In this document: in pieces, positions 1 to 7,203 of the stretch | Layout of the letters: each line of letters starts with the position of its first letter | How positions within the stretch are numbered: the first letter of the stretch is position 1 | Origin: Methanobacteriota archaeon | GTDB taxonomy: Archaea; Thermoplasmatota; Thermoplasmata; RBG-16-68-12 | NCBI GenBank assembly: GCA_005878415.1 | Contig: VBMM01000028.1 | Location: forward strand, 3,017-16,893 | Direction: 5' to 3' | Length of the DNA: 13,877 nucleotides | Program-made: the position numbers and the translations under genes | The notes under the pieces: generated by a model | Told to the model about the DNA's origin: nothing | The model's input: only the letters and a program-made list of their open reading frames with translations | Databases searched by the model: none

Positions 1-617
1 TCATCGGCGGTCTGGGCGGCCAGCTTGGCGGCTGGGGAATGAGCCTCGTCGGCCGGGTCGCACGGATCCTCGGCGATGCGAGCGTGGCGTTCGCCACCGT
101 CCCGTTCACGATCGAGGGCCCCATCCGCCGGCAGCTGGCGGAAGCCCAACTCCGGCTTCTGCAAGCCCGCGCGGACGGCGTCGTGACGTTCAGCAACGAC
201 GGACTCCTCCGGATCGCCCGCGACCTGCCGCTTGGAAAGGCGTTCGCCGCGCTCGGCGGAATCATGGCGAAGCCCGCGGCGAGTCTCTCGCGGGTCCTCG
301 CTCGGTCCGAGGTCGCCCCGTTGCGTCGGATGCTCGCCGGGGTCCGCGACTGGCGGTTCGGGATGGGTACCGGACGGGACCTGCATCGGTGTTTCCTCGC
401 GGTCGAGGAGGCGTACGCCTCACCATGGTTCACTTCCCTGCCCGAGGAGGTCAGCCACGCCATCGTTTTCGTGTCGGCGCCGGATCCTGGTCGCGAGGTG
501 CCGGAGGTCTTGCGGCAAATCCGTCTACGGTCGCCGAACTCAATCCTCGCCTGGGCCGACGTGTCCTCGCCGAGCGCCGACGAGCGGGCGTCCGTGCAGA
601 TCCTGGCCGGCACGTGA
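1..617 (+). CDS. Divergent FtsZ/tubulin-superfamily protein, 5' end missing
   Basis: The reading frame is open from the window edge (first full codon at 3) to the TGA at 615-617. The ATG at 39 is internal, because recognisable family sequence lies before it. The visible 204 residues follow FtsZ from the tubulin signature onward: a glycine-rich loop (codons 6-38), a strand like FtsZ 'VAVVTKPFxFEG' (VAFATVPFTIEG), the retained EGxxR ribose contact, the retained ND.LL element, and 'DLPLGKAF' leading into the long helix. The C-terminal activation-domain fold ends in ILAWADVSSPSADE..SVQILAGT, like the FtsZ 'NIIWGAVID...VTVIATG' segment. Key residues are changed. The loop expected as GGGTGTG reads GGQLGGW, and the T7 catalytic loop NxDxxD reads RSEVAP (303-320). 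The segment stops right after this domain, with no C-terminal tail. It is probably a non-canonical FtsZ-like paralogue, perhaps without normal GTPase activity. Membership in the superfamily is fairly certain; its role is unknown. Confidence 0.75.
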   Translation, partial: IGGLGGQLGGWGMSLVGRVARILGDASVAFATVPFTIEGPIRRQLAEAQLRLLQARADGVVTFSNDGLLRIARDLPLGKAFAALGGIMAKPAASLSRVLARSEVAPLRRMLAGVRDWRFGMGTGRDLHRCFLAVEEAYASPWFTSLPEEVSHAIVFVSAPDPGREVPEVLRQIRLRSPNSILAWADVSSPSADERASVQILAGT

Positions 618-644
618 TCGGCGTCCCCGCGCGGCTCGGACGAG

Positions 645-668
645 CGCAGGTTGATATACGTCGTCATC
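645..668 (+). promoter_or_regulatory. Likely promoter of the aromatic operon
   Basis: This is the only AT-rich patch in the 85-base gap between the FtsZ-like gene and aroA'. It contains TTGATATACG (651-660), a plausible archaeal TATA box about 48 bases before the aroA' ATG. A start site about 25 bases downstream would leave a leader of roughly 20 bases. The 11-mer TATACGTCGTC (655-665) recurs with one change at the trpG promoter at almost the same distance from its ATG. No strong Shine-Dalgarno sequence is seen directly before the aroA' start. The start site is inferred, not seen. Confidence 0.55.
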
Positions 669-702
669 CTCCGGGCGTGCTACGGACTCGCACGGGTCGT
701 CC

Positions 703-1488
703 ATGTCCTCGATCGGGAAGGAAATCCGGATTCGCCGCATCTTGGTTGGCGGCAAAGCCCTGATCGTCGCGATGGACCACGGGGTCTCGTCCGGACCGGT
801 GCCCGGCGTCGAGGACATCCGGAAGGCCGTCGCGAACGTGGCGAAGGGGGGCGCGACCGCCGTCGTCTTGCACAAGGGCGCCGTCCGATTCGCCAAGGAC
901 TACTTCGACGAGAAACTCGCCCTCATCCTCCATCTGAGCGCATCGACTTCCCTGAGCGCCCGCGCCGATCGGAAGGTCCTCGTGACCGGGGTCGAGGAAG
1001 CGATCTCCTTCGGTGCGGATGCGGTCAGCGTGCATGTGAACATCGGCGGGGAGGACGACGATCGGATGATTGAGGACCTCGGCGCGACGGCGGCCGCATG
1101 CGGCCGGCTCGGCTTCCCGCTGCTCGCGATGATGTACCCCCGCGGTCCGAAGGTCCGGAACCCCTTTGACGTCGATGTCGTGAAGCACGTCGCGCGGATC
1201 GGAGCGGAGCTCGGGGCCGACGTCGTCAAGACGCTGTACACCGGATCTCCGGACACCTTCCGGGAGGTCGTCCGCGGCTGCCCGGTACCCGTCGTCGTGG
1301 CGGGGGGGCCCAAGCTCGACTCGGATCGGGCCGCGCTCGAGATGGTCGAGGGCGCCCTCGCCGGCGGCGCGGCCGGCGTGTCGATAGGCCGGAACATTTT
1401 CCAGGCGAAAGATCCAATCGGCACGACGCGGGCGATCGCCCGCATGATCTTCGACGGGGCCTCTCTCTCGGACGTCTATCGCGGGTGA
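703..1488 (+). CDS. aroA': ADTH synthase (2-amino-3,7-dideoxy-D-threo-hept-6-ulosonate synthase)
   Basis: A 261-residue class I aldolase of the archaeal MJ0400 type. It condenses L-aspartate 4-semialdehyde with 6-deoxy-5-ketofructose 1-phosphate (or a related fructose phosphate) to give ADTH, the first step of the archaeal aromatic pathway that bypasses DAHP. The sequence matches the family along its length: MDHGVSSGP near the N terminus (D25), a 'GADAVSVHVNIGG' strand, MMYPRG (Y145), and 'GADVVKTLYTG' with the Schiff-base lysine K176. These are the D, Y and K positions of the known active site. The phosphate-binding end is 'VVVAGGPK' and 'GVSIGRNIFQ'. The ATG at 703 gives the usual family length. 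It is first in the operon, directly before DHQ synthase II, the enzyme using its product. A plain fructose-bisphosphate aldolase is the main alternative, but the neighbour makes ADTH synthase far more likely. Confidence 0.93.
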   Translation: MSSIGKEIRIRRILVGGKALIVAMDHGVSSGPVPGVEDIRKAVANVAKGGATAVVLHKGAVRFAKDYFDEKLALILHLSASTSLSARADRKVLVTGVEEAISFGADAVSVHVNIGGEDDDRMIEDLGATAAACGRLGFPLLAMMYPRGPKVRNPFDVDVVKHVARIGAELGADVVKTLYTGSPDTFREVVRGCPVPVVVAGGPKLDSDRAALEMVEGALAGGAAGVSIGRNIFQAKDPIGTTRAIARMIFDGASLSDVYRG

Positions 1489-1489
1489 G
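1483..1489 (+). promoter_or_regulatory. Shine-Dalgarno site deciding the aroB' start
   Basis: GGGTGAG spans the end of aroA' and contains GGTGA (1484-1488), which matches the archaeal 16S anti-Shine-Dalgarno complement GGAGGTGAT. It ends 5 bases before the ATG at 1494, so it favours that ATG over the overlapping GTG at 1485, which has no such site before it. Confidence 0.5.
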
Positions 1490-1493
1490 CCCC

Positions 1494-2525
1494 ATGGACC
1501 GTTTGGTGTGGGTGGGGGCCCTTCCCCGCAAGGACAAGGCAGACGTTCGGTCGATCGTCTCGGCCGCGCTCGAGGCCGGGTTCGATCAGATCGTGTTGGC
1601 GGCACTCGATCCCTCGCTCGCGCGGCTCGGCCGCTTCTCGCCGATCTTCCTGAAGGACGACGCGTTCCTCTTCGACGGCGAGCCGATTGGCCGCCTTGCG
1701 ACGATTCGTTCCGCGAAAGACGAGTCGGCCGTGCGCGCGCTGCGGGGGACGACGAAGCATGTCGTCGTGCGAACGGAGGATTGGAAGGTCATCCCGCTGG
1801 AAAACCTGATCACGCACTTCCAGGGAAGCGGCACTCGCCTCCTCGTCGAAGTCCACGATGCCGCGGAGGCGAAGCTCTTCTTTGAAACGATGGAGGTCGG
1901 CGTGGACGGCGTCCTCCTCACGACCTCCGGGGCGAAGGAGGTCCGCGCGTTGCGGTCGGTCCTCGAATCGTTCCGCGAGGTCGTGCCGCTCGAACGGGCC
2001 ACGATCACCTCAATCCGGCCGCTCGGCCTCGGCGACCGCGTGTGCGTCGACACGTGCTCTCTGCTGCGGAGTGGGGAGGGCATGCTCGTGGGGAACAGCT
2101 CCGCGGGGCTCTTCCTCGTCCACGCCGAGACGCTCGAGTCGGGATACGTCGGCGCGCGGCCCTTCCGAGTGAATGCGGGCGCCGTGCATGCGTACATCTA
2201 CCTGCCCGACGGCAAGACGAAGTACCTCAGCGAATTGCGCGCCGGGGACGAGGTCCTCGCGGTCGATTCGACGGGCCGCGCGCGGTCCGTGATCGTCGGC
2301 CGCCTCAAGATCGAACGCCGGCCGCTCGTGCTCGTCGAGGCGGAGGCGAGCGGTCGCCGCGTCTCGACAATCGTCCAGAACGCGGAGACGATTCGCTTCG
2401 TCGCCCCGTCCGGGGGCGCCCTCTCCGTCGGGGAGATCCAGGCGGGCGACGCGGTGCTCCTGCGAACGGAAGAGGGCGGCCGGCATTTCGGGATGCGGAT
2501 CCAGGAGACCATCTCGGAGCGCTGA
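1494..2525 (+). CDS. aroB': 3-Dehydroquinate synthase II
   Basis: A 343-residue archaeal DHQ synthase II (MJ1249 family). It oxidatively deaminates ADTH with NAD+ and cyclises it to 3-dehydroquinate; it is unrelated to bacterial AroB. The most conserved blocks are all present: 'EDWKVIPLENLI', the 'FFETMEVGVDGVLLTT' segment, GDRVCVDTCSL from residue 180, 'GEGMLVGNSSAGLFLVHAE', RPFRVNAGAVHAY (222-234), 'KTKYLSEL.AGDEVL', 'KIERRPL', 'QNAETIRFV', 'GDAVLL' and the terminal 'GRHFGM.IQETISE'. Length and ends are normal for the family. I chose the ATG at 1494 because of the GGTGA 5 bases upstream. A GTG at 1485 (three residues longer, GTGA overlap with aroA') is the alternative and would fit the overlap style of the rest of the operon. 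It is coupled to aroA', which makes its substrate, and ends 1 base before aroDE. Confidence 0.95.
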   Translation: MDRLVWVGALPRKDKADVRSIVSAALEAGFDQIVLAALDPSLARLGRFSPIFLKDDAFLFDGEPIGRLATIRSAKDESAVRALRGTTKHVVVRTEDWKVIPLENLITHFQGSGTRLLVEVHDAAEAKLFFETMEVGVDGVLLTTSGAKEVRALRSVLESFREVVPLERATITSIRPLGLGDRVCVDTCSLLRSGEGMLVGNSSAGLFLVHAETLESGYVGARPFRVNAGAVHAYIYLPDGKTKYLSELRAGDEVLAVDSTGRARSVIVGRLKIERRPLVLVEAEASGRRVSTIVQNAETIRFVAPSGGALSVGEIQAGDAVLLRTEEGGRHFGMRIQETISER

Positions 2526-2526
2526 T

Positions 2527-4011
2527 ATGACAAGGGTCGCGGCGGTCATCTTGGCGGACGGCGTCGCGGATGCGGAACGCCAGGCGCGGATGGCGCTGGC
2601 GGCTGGTGCCGACCTCGTCGAGCTGCGGTTGGATCGGATCCGCGACGTGGGCGTCGGCGATGTGCGCCGGCTTGCCTCGGCGGTAGGCCCTCGATCGATC
2701 CTCACGGTCCGATCGGCTTCGCAAGGCGGGTCCGGCCACCTGACGGAAGCCCGGCGCAGCGAACTTCTCAAGGAAGCCTGCACCCGCCCCTTCCCATACG
2801 TCGACATCGAACTCGAGCGGGACCGCCCGCGCGCGGCGGAACTGGCCCGCCTCACGAGACGCCATCGCGCGACGCTCATCGTTTCCCACCATTTCTCCCG
2901 GCCCGCCGGCCTCGGGCAGGTTCGGGAGGCGTTGGACGCGTGCGCGGCGATCGGACCCATCGCGAAGGTGGTGGTCCCCGTCGAAACGATTGACTCAGCG
3001 GTCGAACTCGGGGATCTCGCGAGGACCGAGGTCGAACGCGGGCGTCGGCTCGTCGTGATCGGCATGGGGGTGGCGGGCATGCTCACCCGCGCGAGTGCGG
3101 GATCTGCGGGGCAGGAGATTCAGTACGCCTCTGCAGGGCCGCCCGCGGCGCCTGGGCAACTCTCACTGGCGACCGCCAAGCGACTCCGGGGGCGGGATTC
3201 GTGGGTCCTCGGTCTCGTGGGGCATCCGCTCGGACACTCCCTCTCGCCCGCGATCCACGAGGCAGGCCTCGAAGCGCTCGGCCTCCCGGGAACCTATCTC
3301 CCGTTCGACGTGGATGCGGCCGGTCTGGAGTCCCTCTTGGCCGCCTCGGACCGCTTTCGGATCCGAGGATTCAACGTCACGATTCCGTACAAGGAGTCGA
3401 TCGTGGAGGCGCTCGACGAGTTGGACGGCGACGCCGAGGGGATCGGCGCGGTGAACACGGTCGTCGTCGGCGACGGCTGGACGAAGGGCCACAACACGGA
3501 TGTCTTCGGCTTCCGCCTGTCGTTGCGCTCCCTCGGGTTGCGGGTCGGAGAGCGTCGGGTCCTCGTGATCGGCGCCGGCGGCGCCGCGAAGGCCGTGGTC
3601 CACGTGCTCCTGCGCGAGGGCGCGAGCGTCGCGGTCGCGAACCGGACCGCCGCGCGGGCCGAGGCGCTGGCGGACGCGTTCGACGAACCGATTGAGATCC
3701 TTCCGGTCGAACGACTCGACCGAAGCGGTCCGTGGGACCTTGTCGTGAATGCGACGCCGCTCGGGACGAAGGGATTCGCGGCGGATCTGCCGGTGCCGGA
3801 GGCCGTGATCGCGAAGGCCGGGTTCGTGTACGACCTGGGCTACAACCCGCCGGACACCGCGCTCCTCGCCGCGGCGAAGCGGCTCGGGAGGCCCCACGCG
3901 TCCGGCCTCGAGATGCTCCTCCATCAAGCCGCAAAATCGTTCGAATTGTGGACGGGCCGGTCGCCGCCGGTCGACGCGATGCGCCGAGCCGCGAAGGAGG
4001 CCCTTTCATGA
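2527..4011 (+). CDS. aroDE: Fused 3-dehydroquinate dehydratase (type I) - shikimate dehydrogenase
   Basis: A 494-residue bifunctional enzyme for two consecutive steps: 3-dehydroquinate to 3-dehydroshikimate, then NADPH-dependent reduction to shikimate. Residues 1-215 are a type I dehydratase: ELRLD (32-36), ILTVR with R62, VDIEL with E95, the SHHF block with catalytic H122, the Schiff-base lysine K147 in IAKVV, GMGVAGMLTR (179-188) and APGQLS (208-213). Residues 225-494 are a shikimate dehydrogenase: GHPLGHSLSPAIH substrate loop (232-244), NVTIPYK with catalytic K289, AVNT with N310, HNTD with D325, the Rossmann loop GAGGAAKA (349-356) and NRT (372-374), which indicates NADP. All expected catalytic residues are present in both halves and the linker is only about ten residues. 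The ATG is preceded by GGAG (2516-2519) at a 7-base spacing. The stop overlaps aroK as ATGA. Confidence 0.95.
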   Translation: MTRVAAVILADGVADAERQARMALAAGADLVELRLDRIRDVGVGDVRRLASAVGPRSILTVRSASQGGSGHLTEARRSELLKEACTRPFPYVDIELERDRPRAAELARLTRRHRATLIVSHHFSRPAGLGQVREALDACAAIGPIAKVVVPVETIDSAVELGDLARTEVERGRRLVVIGMGVAGMLTRASAGSAGQEIQYASAGPPAAPGQLSLATAKRLRGRDSWVLGLVGHPLGHSLSPAIHEAGLEALGLPGTYLPFDVDAAGLESLLAASDRFRIRGFNVTIPYKESIVEALDELDGDAEGIGAVNTVVVGDGWTKGHNTDVFGFRLSLRSLGLRVGERRVLVIGAGGAAKAVVHVLLREGASVAVANRTAARAEALADAFDEPIEILPVERLDRSGPWDLVVNATPLGTKGFAADLPVPEAVIAKAGFVYDLGYNPPDTALLAAAKRLGRPHASGLEMLLHQAAKSFELWTGRSPPVDAMRRAAKEALS

Positions 4012-4865
4012 AGGCCCAAGCCATCTGTTTCGGCGCCGGGACGATCGTGAACGCGATCGCGACTGGGAAGGGCGCGGCGTTCGGGCTCGCCCTCCGGGCT
4101 ACCGCAACGGCGGAGACTCGACCCGAGGGATTCGGCGTGCGGGTGCACGTCCCTGCCTCCATCGACCCGGCCCTTGCGCAGTCGAGCGCGACGCGTGTCC
4201 TCCGGCGCAGCCGGCGGAAGGCCGGTCTCGAGGTCTCCGTCGATTCGGAGATCCCAGCCTCGCGGGGACTCAAGAGCAGTTCCGCGGTGGCGAACGCCGT
4301 CGTCCTAGCGGGCGCCCGGGCTCTCGGCCTGGACCTGGAGGCCCATCAGATCATCCGGATCGGGGTAGATGCTGCCCTCGATGCGGGCGTCACGATCACG
4401 GGCGCGTTCGACGACGCGTGCGCCTCGATGTTCGGGGGCGTCGTATTGACGAATAACGCCGCCAGGAAGCTTCTTGCCGTGAGCCGGCTCCCGGAGGGCC
4501 TCATGGCCGTCGTCCAGATCCCGCCCCGGGTGATCACGAAGCCGAGCCTCCTCGGGACCGACTTCTCGACGATTCGCCCCGAGGTCGAAGAGGCGTTTCG
4601 CCTCGCCCTGGGCGGGGAATACTTCCGCGCGATCGAGGCGAACAGCGCGGCATACGCCCCGCTCCTCGGCGTGGACGAGGGGCCCGCCATCCGGGCGCGA
4701 GCCGCCGGCGCGGTGGCCGCCGGGGTCACGGGGACCGGACCGGCGATCATCGCCCTGGCGAAACCGGCCCATGTCGACGCGGTCCGCCGCGCCATGGGCG
4801 ACGGGGATTCGGAAATCCGGGTGGTCGGGCTGAACACGACCGAGTCACGGGAGGTCGTGGCGTGA
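4008..4865 (+). CDS. aroK: Archaeal shikimate kinase, GHMP superfamily
   Basis: A 285-residue kinase that phosphorylates the 3-hydroxyl of shikimate with ATP. It belongs to the GHMP (galactokinase/homoserine kinase/mevalonate kinase) fold used by archaea, not the P-loop AroK of bacteria, and there is no Walker A motif. Visible signatures: the N-terminal 'GAGTIVNAIATGKGAAFGL' block (9-27), the ATP-binding glycine/serine loop PASRGLKSSSA (83-93), and the C-terminal TGTGP loop (241-245). Length fits the MJ1440-type family (about 280 residues). The ATG overlaps the aroDE stop (ATGA) and is preceded by a strong AAGGAGG at 3994-4000 with a 7-base spacing. The frame is open further upstream, but that part lies inside aroDE and has no family similarity. 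Homoserine kinase is the nearest alternative; the N-terminal block and the position between aroE and aroA argue for shikimate kinase. Confidence 0.93.
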   Translation: MKAQAICFGAGTIVNAIATGKGAAFGLALRATATAETRPEGFGVRVHVPASIDPALAQSSATRVLRRSRRKAGLEVSVDSEIPASRGLKSSSAVANAVVLAGARALGLDLEAHQIIRIGVDAALDAGVTITGAFDDACASMFGGVVLTNNAARKLLAVSRLPEGLMAVVQIPPRVITKPSLLGTDFSTIRPEVEEAFRLALGGEYFRAIEANSAAYAPLLGVDEGPAIRARAAGAVAAGVTGTGPAIIALAKPAHVDAVRRAMGDGDSEIRVVGLNTTESREVVA

Positions 4866-6133
4866 GGTACCGCGCGACTCCTTCAACCGTCTCCGGGACG
4901 ATCCGCGCCCCGCCATCGAAGAGCGTTACGCACCGCGCGATCGTCATGGCCGCATTGTCCGGAGGACCGTGTCGGATCCGACACCCACTGCGGTCCGAGG
5001 ACACGGATGCGACGGCGTCGGGCATGGCGGCGTTCGGCGTCGACATCGCGACGAGCGACGACGGTCTCCGTGTGTCCAGCGGGCCCCTCCAAGCCTCCGC
5101 GAAGCCGATCGACACGAGGAACTCTGGAACGACGCTTCGGCTTCTCGCCGGCGTCGCCTCCCTCCTCGACGGCACGACGATCCTGACGGGGGACGCGAGC
5201 CTTCGAAAGCGGCCGGTCGGACCCCTGCTCGAGGCGCTCCAAACGCTCGGCGCAAGTGCGGAGTCTCTCGGCGGTGGAGGTTCCCCACCCATCCGCGTCG
5301 GGGGTGTCCTCCGGGGTGGATCCGCCACGATTCCCGGCGACGTCAGCTCCCAGTTCGTCTCGAGCCTCCTCATCGCGTGTCCGCTCGCCCGGAACCCCTC
5401 GGAGATCCGCGTCCTACCGCCGGTCCGGTCCGAGCCGTACATCGAGATGACGCGCCGCCTGATGCGCCGATTCGGCGTGGAGTCAATCGCGGACCGCGAG
5501 ACCTACCGCGTCGCCGGCGGGCAGAGATACGTGCCGATGGATGTCGACGTGCCCGGCGACTTCTCGTCGGCAGCATTCCCGCTCGCCGCCGCGGCGCTGA
5601 CCGGAGGCGACGTCACGGTCTCCGGCCTGGGACCCGATGGCCCCCGGGGGGATCGCCGCGTCGTGGAGGTCCTGCGTTCCTTCGGCGCCCGCATCGATGT
5701 CGACGGGGATCGGGTCCGGGCCCGCGGCGGGGATCTCGTCGCACAGACCGTCGATGTCGGCGACACGCCGGACCTGTTCCCCATCCTCGCGGTGCTCGCG
5801 ACGCAAGCGGCAGGCGAATCGCGGTTCACCAACGGGAGACATCTCCGCTGGAAGGAGAGCGATCGCATCGACGCCGTCGTCTCGATGCTCCATGCCCTCG
5901 GGGCGCCCGCGCAGGCGACGGAGGACGGCTGCCGGGTGAGAGGCCCGAGTCGTCTCCGGGGAGCGTTCGTCGACGCGCGCGGCGATCACCGCGTCCTCAT
6001 GGCGGCCGCCGTCGCGGGCCTCGCGGCGGAGGACCCGGTCGACATCTCGGATCCCTGGTGCTTCCGCGTTTCATACCCGACGTTCCTCGATGACCTACGG
6101 TCCCTCGGCGCGTTGCACGCGGTGGTCGGATGA
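4862..6133 (+). CDS. aroA: 3-Phosphoshikimate 1-carboxyvinyltransferase (EPSP synthase)
   Basis: A 423-residue enzyme that transfers the enolpyruvyl group of phosphoenolpyruvate to shikimate 3-phosphate. The two-domain family pattern is complete: PPSKSVTHR with K20 and R25, NSGTTLRLL (from N87), LRKRPVGPLLEAL, SSQFVSSLL, the 'PYIEMTRRLM' helix, 'VPGDFSSAAF', DLFP with the catalytic aspartate D304, KESDR (331-335) and DHR (375-377), ending in 'FRVSYPTFLDDL'. Length is normal. The start is GTG at 4862, overlapping the aroK stop as GTGA, with GGGAGGT (4849-4855) 6 bases upstream. Its substrate is the product of the gene before it, and its product is used by the gene after it. Its own stop overlaps aroC as ATGA. 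Confidence 0.96.
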   Translation: MRYRATPSTVSGTIRAPPSKSVTHRAIVMAALSGGPCRIRHPLRSEDTDATASGMAAFGVDIATSDDGLRVSSGPLQASAKPIDTRNSGTTLRLLAGVASLLDGTTILTGDASLRKRPVGPLLEALQTLGASAESLGGGGSPPIRVGGVLRGGSATIPGDVSSQFVSSLLIACPLARNPSEIRVLPPVRSEPYIEMTRRLMRRFGVESIADRETYRVAGGQRYVPMDVDVPGDFSSAAFPLAAAALTGGDVTVSGLGPDGPRGDRRVVEVLRSFGARIDVDGDRVRARGGDLVAQTVDVGDTPDLFPILAVLATQAAGESRFTNGRHLRWKESDRIDAVVSMLHALGAPAQATEDGCRVRGPSRLRGAFVDARGDHRVLMAAAVAGLAAEDPVDISDPWCFRVSYPTFLDDLRSLGALHAVVG

Positions 6134-7203
6134 ACACGATCGGGGTGCGTTACCGGACGACGATCTTCGGGACGAGCCACGGCCCGTTCGTCGGGTGCAC
6201 GATCGAGGGCCTCCGCGCCGGGACGCCGGTGGACGCGGAGTTCGTCCAGTCCCAGTTGGACCGCCGCCGCCCCGGACAGAGCCTCCTCACGTCCCAGCGG
6301 AAGGAAGAAGACCGCGTCGAGTTCACGGAAGGCGTCCGCGGCGGTGCGGCGACCGGCGAACCGATCGTCGCAATCATCCGGAACGAGGACGTGCAATCGA
6401 AGTCGTACGCGGACAACGCGCGGGTGCCGCGGCCGGGGCACGGAGACTTCGCCGCCCTCCGGAAGTACGGCGGGAAGAGCGACTTGCGCGGCGGTGGTCA
6501 GCTGTCGGGACGCATGACCGCCCCGCTCGTCGTGGCCGGCGCGATCGCCCGCGGCCTCCTGAGGGAGCGGGAAATCCGGTTCTACGCGCATGCGGCGCAG
6601 GTGGGCCGGGTGGTCGCCCGGGCCGTGACTCCCGCCGAGATTGAGACGAACGTGGAGCGCACGCCGGTCCGGTGTGCGGACCTCGACGCGGCGGATCGCA
6701 TGATCGCGGAGATCGAGGCGGCCCGCAAGGACCGGGACAGCGTGGGCGGCGTCATCGAGGCCGCGGTCACGGGCCTCCCCGCGGGCGTGGGCGAGCCGTT
6801 CTTCGATTCCGTGGAGTCGGCCTTGGCACACCTGATGTTCTCGATTCCCGCGGTCAAGGGGATCGAGTTCGGTGCCGGCTTCCGGGCGGCGGCGATGCGG
6901 GGCAGCGAACACAACGATCCGTTCGTGGTCGAGTCGGGGCGGGTGGTCACCGCCACGAATCATGCGGGCGGGATCCTCGGGGGGATCACGGACGGCATGC
7001 CAGTCACGTTCCGCGTGGTCGTGAAGCCGACCGCATCGATCGCGAGGCCGCAGCGATCCGTCAACCTCGAGACGATGCAGGAGACGGAGGTCGTCGTCAC
7101 GGGCCGCCACGATCCTTGCATCGTGCCGCGCGCCGTGCCCGTCGTCGAGAACGCGGCGGCGATGACCGTCCTCGATCTCATGCTCGTGGGGGGATTCATC
7201 TGA
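6130..7203 (+). CDS. aroC: Chorismate synthase
   Basis: A 357-residue enzyme that eliminates phosphate from EPSP to give chorismate, needing reduced FMN. Diagnostic blocks are present: the N-terminal FGTSHG (family FGESHG; H17), 'DRRRPGQSLLTSQRKEEDRVEF', RPGHGDF with the second catalytic histidine H104, 'KYGGKSDLRGGGQLSGR', 'GLPAGVGEPFFDSVES', 'FGAGF.AA.MRGSEHNDPF', 'NHAGGILGGITDGMPV' and 'GRHDPCIVPRAVPVVENAAA'. The 'LSGRMTAPLVVAGAIA' form, instead of the bacterial SARET form, is a family subtype variation. No separate flavin-reductase domain is seen. Start ATG overlaps the aroA stop (ATGA) with a weak GGTGGT just upstream. Its stop overlaps the next gene as CTGA. Confidence 0.96.
   Translation: MNTIGVRYRTTIFGTSHGPFVGCTIEGLRAGTPVDAEFVQSQLDRRRPGQSLLTSQRKEEDRVEFTEGVRGGAATGEPIVAIIRNEDVQSKSYADNARVPRPGHGDFAALRKYGGKSDLRGGGQLSGRMTAPLVVAGAIARGLLREREIRFYAHAAQVGRVVARAVTPAEIETNVERTPVRCADLDAADRMIAEIEAARKDRDSVGGVIEAAVTGLPAGVGEPFFDSVESALAHLMFSIPAVKGIEFGAGFRAAAMRGSEHNDPFVVESGRVVTATNHAGGILGGITDGMPVTFRVVVKPTASIARPQRSVNLETMQETEVVVTGRHDPCIVPRAVPVVENAAAMTVLDLMLVGGFI
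7187..7194 (+). promoter_or_regulatory. Purine-rich ribosome site for the tyrA CTG start
   Basis: TGGGGGGA lies at the end of aroC. Its G run ends 6 bases before the proposed CTG start at 7200. It resembles the GGAGGTGAT consensus only in part. No better site precedes the in-frame TTG at 7224. Confidence 0.35.

Noticed and set aside
39..617. The ATG at 39 as the true start of the FtsZ-like gene
   Set aside because: The frame is open to the window edge and the twelve codons before it align with the FtsZ glycine-rich loop, so the gene starts outside the window.
664..1605. Long minus-strand frame opposite aroA'
   Set aside because: Composition is that of a shadow frame and the plus strand holds a full ADTH synthase with intact active site.
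3732..4007. Upstream in-frame extension of the shikimate kinase gene
   Set aside because: It lies inside aroDE, lacks family similarity, and the ATG at 4008 has an ideal ribosome site and overlap.
4008..4865. Homoserine kinase (another GHMP enzyme), tempting because lysC and asd are in the operon
   Set aside because: The N-terminal block and SRGLKSSSA loop fit archaeal shikimate kinase, and the gene stands between aroE and aroA functions with no other shikimate kinase in the operon.
6672..7199. Upstream in-frame extension of the chorismate mutase-dehydrogenase gene to an ATG at 6672
   Set aside because: This part lies inside aroC in another frame and has the arginine/glycine-rich composition of a shadow; the mutase similarity starts only at about 7200.
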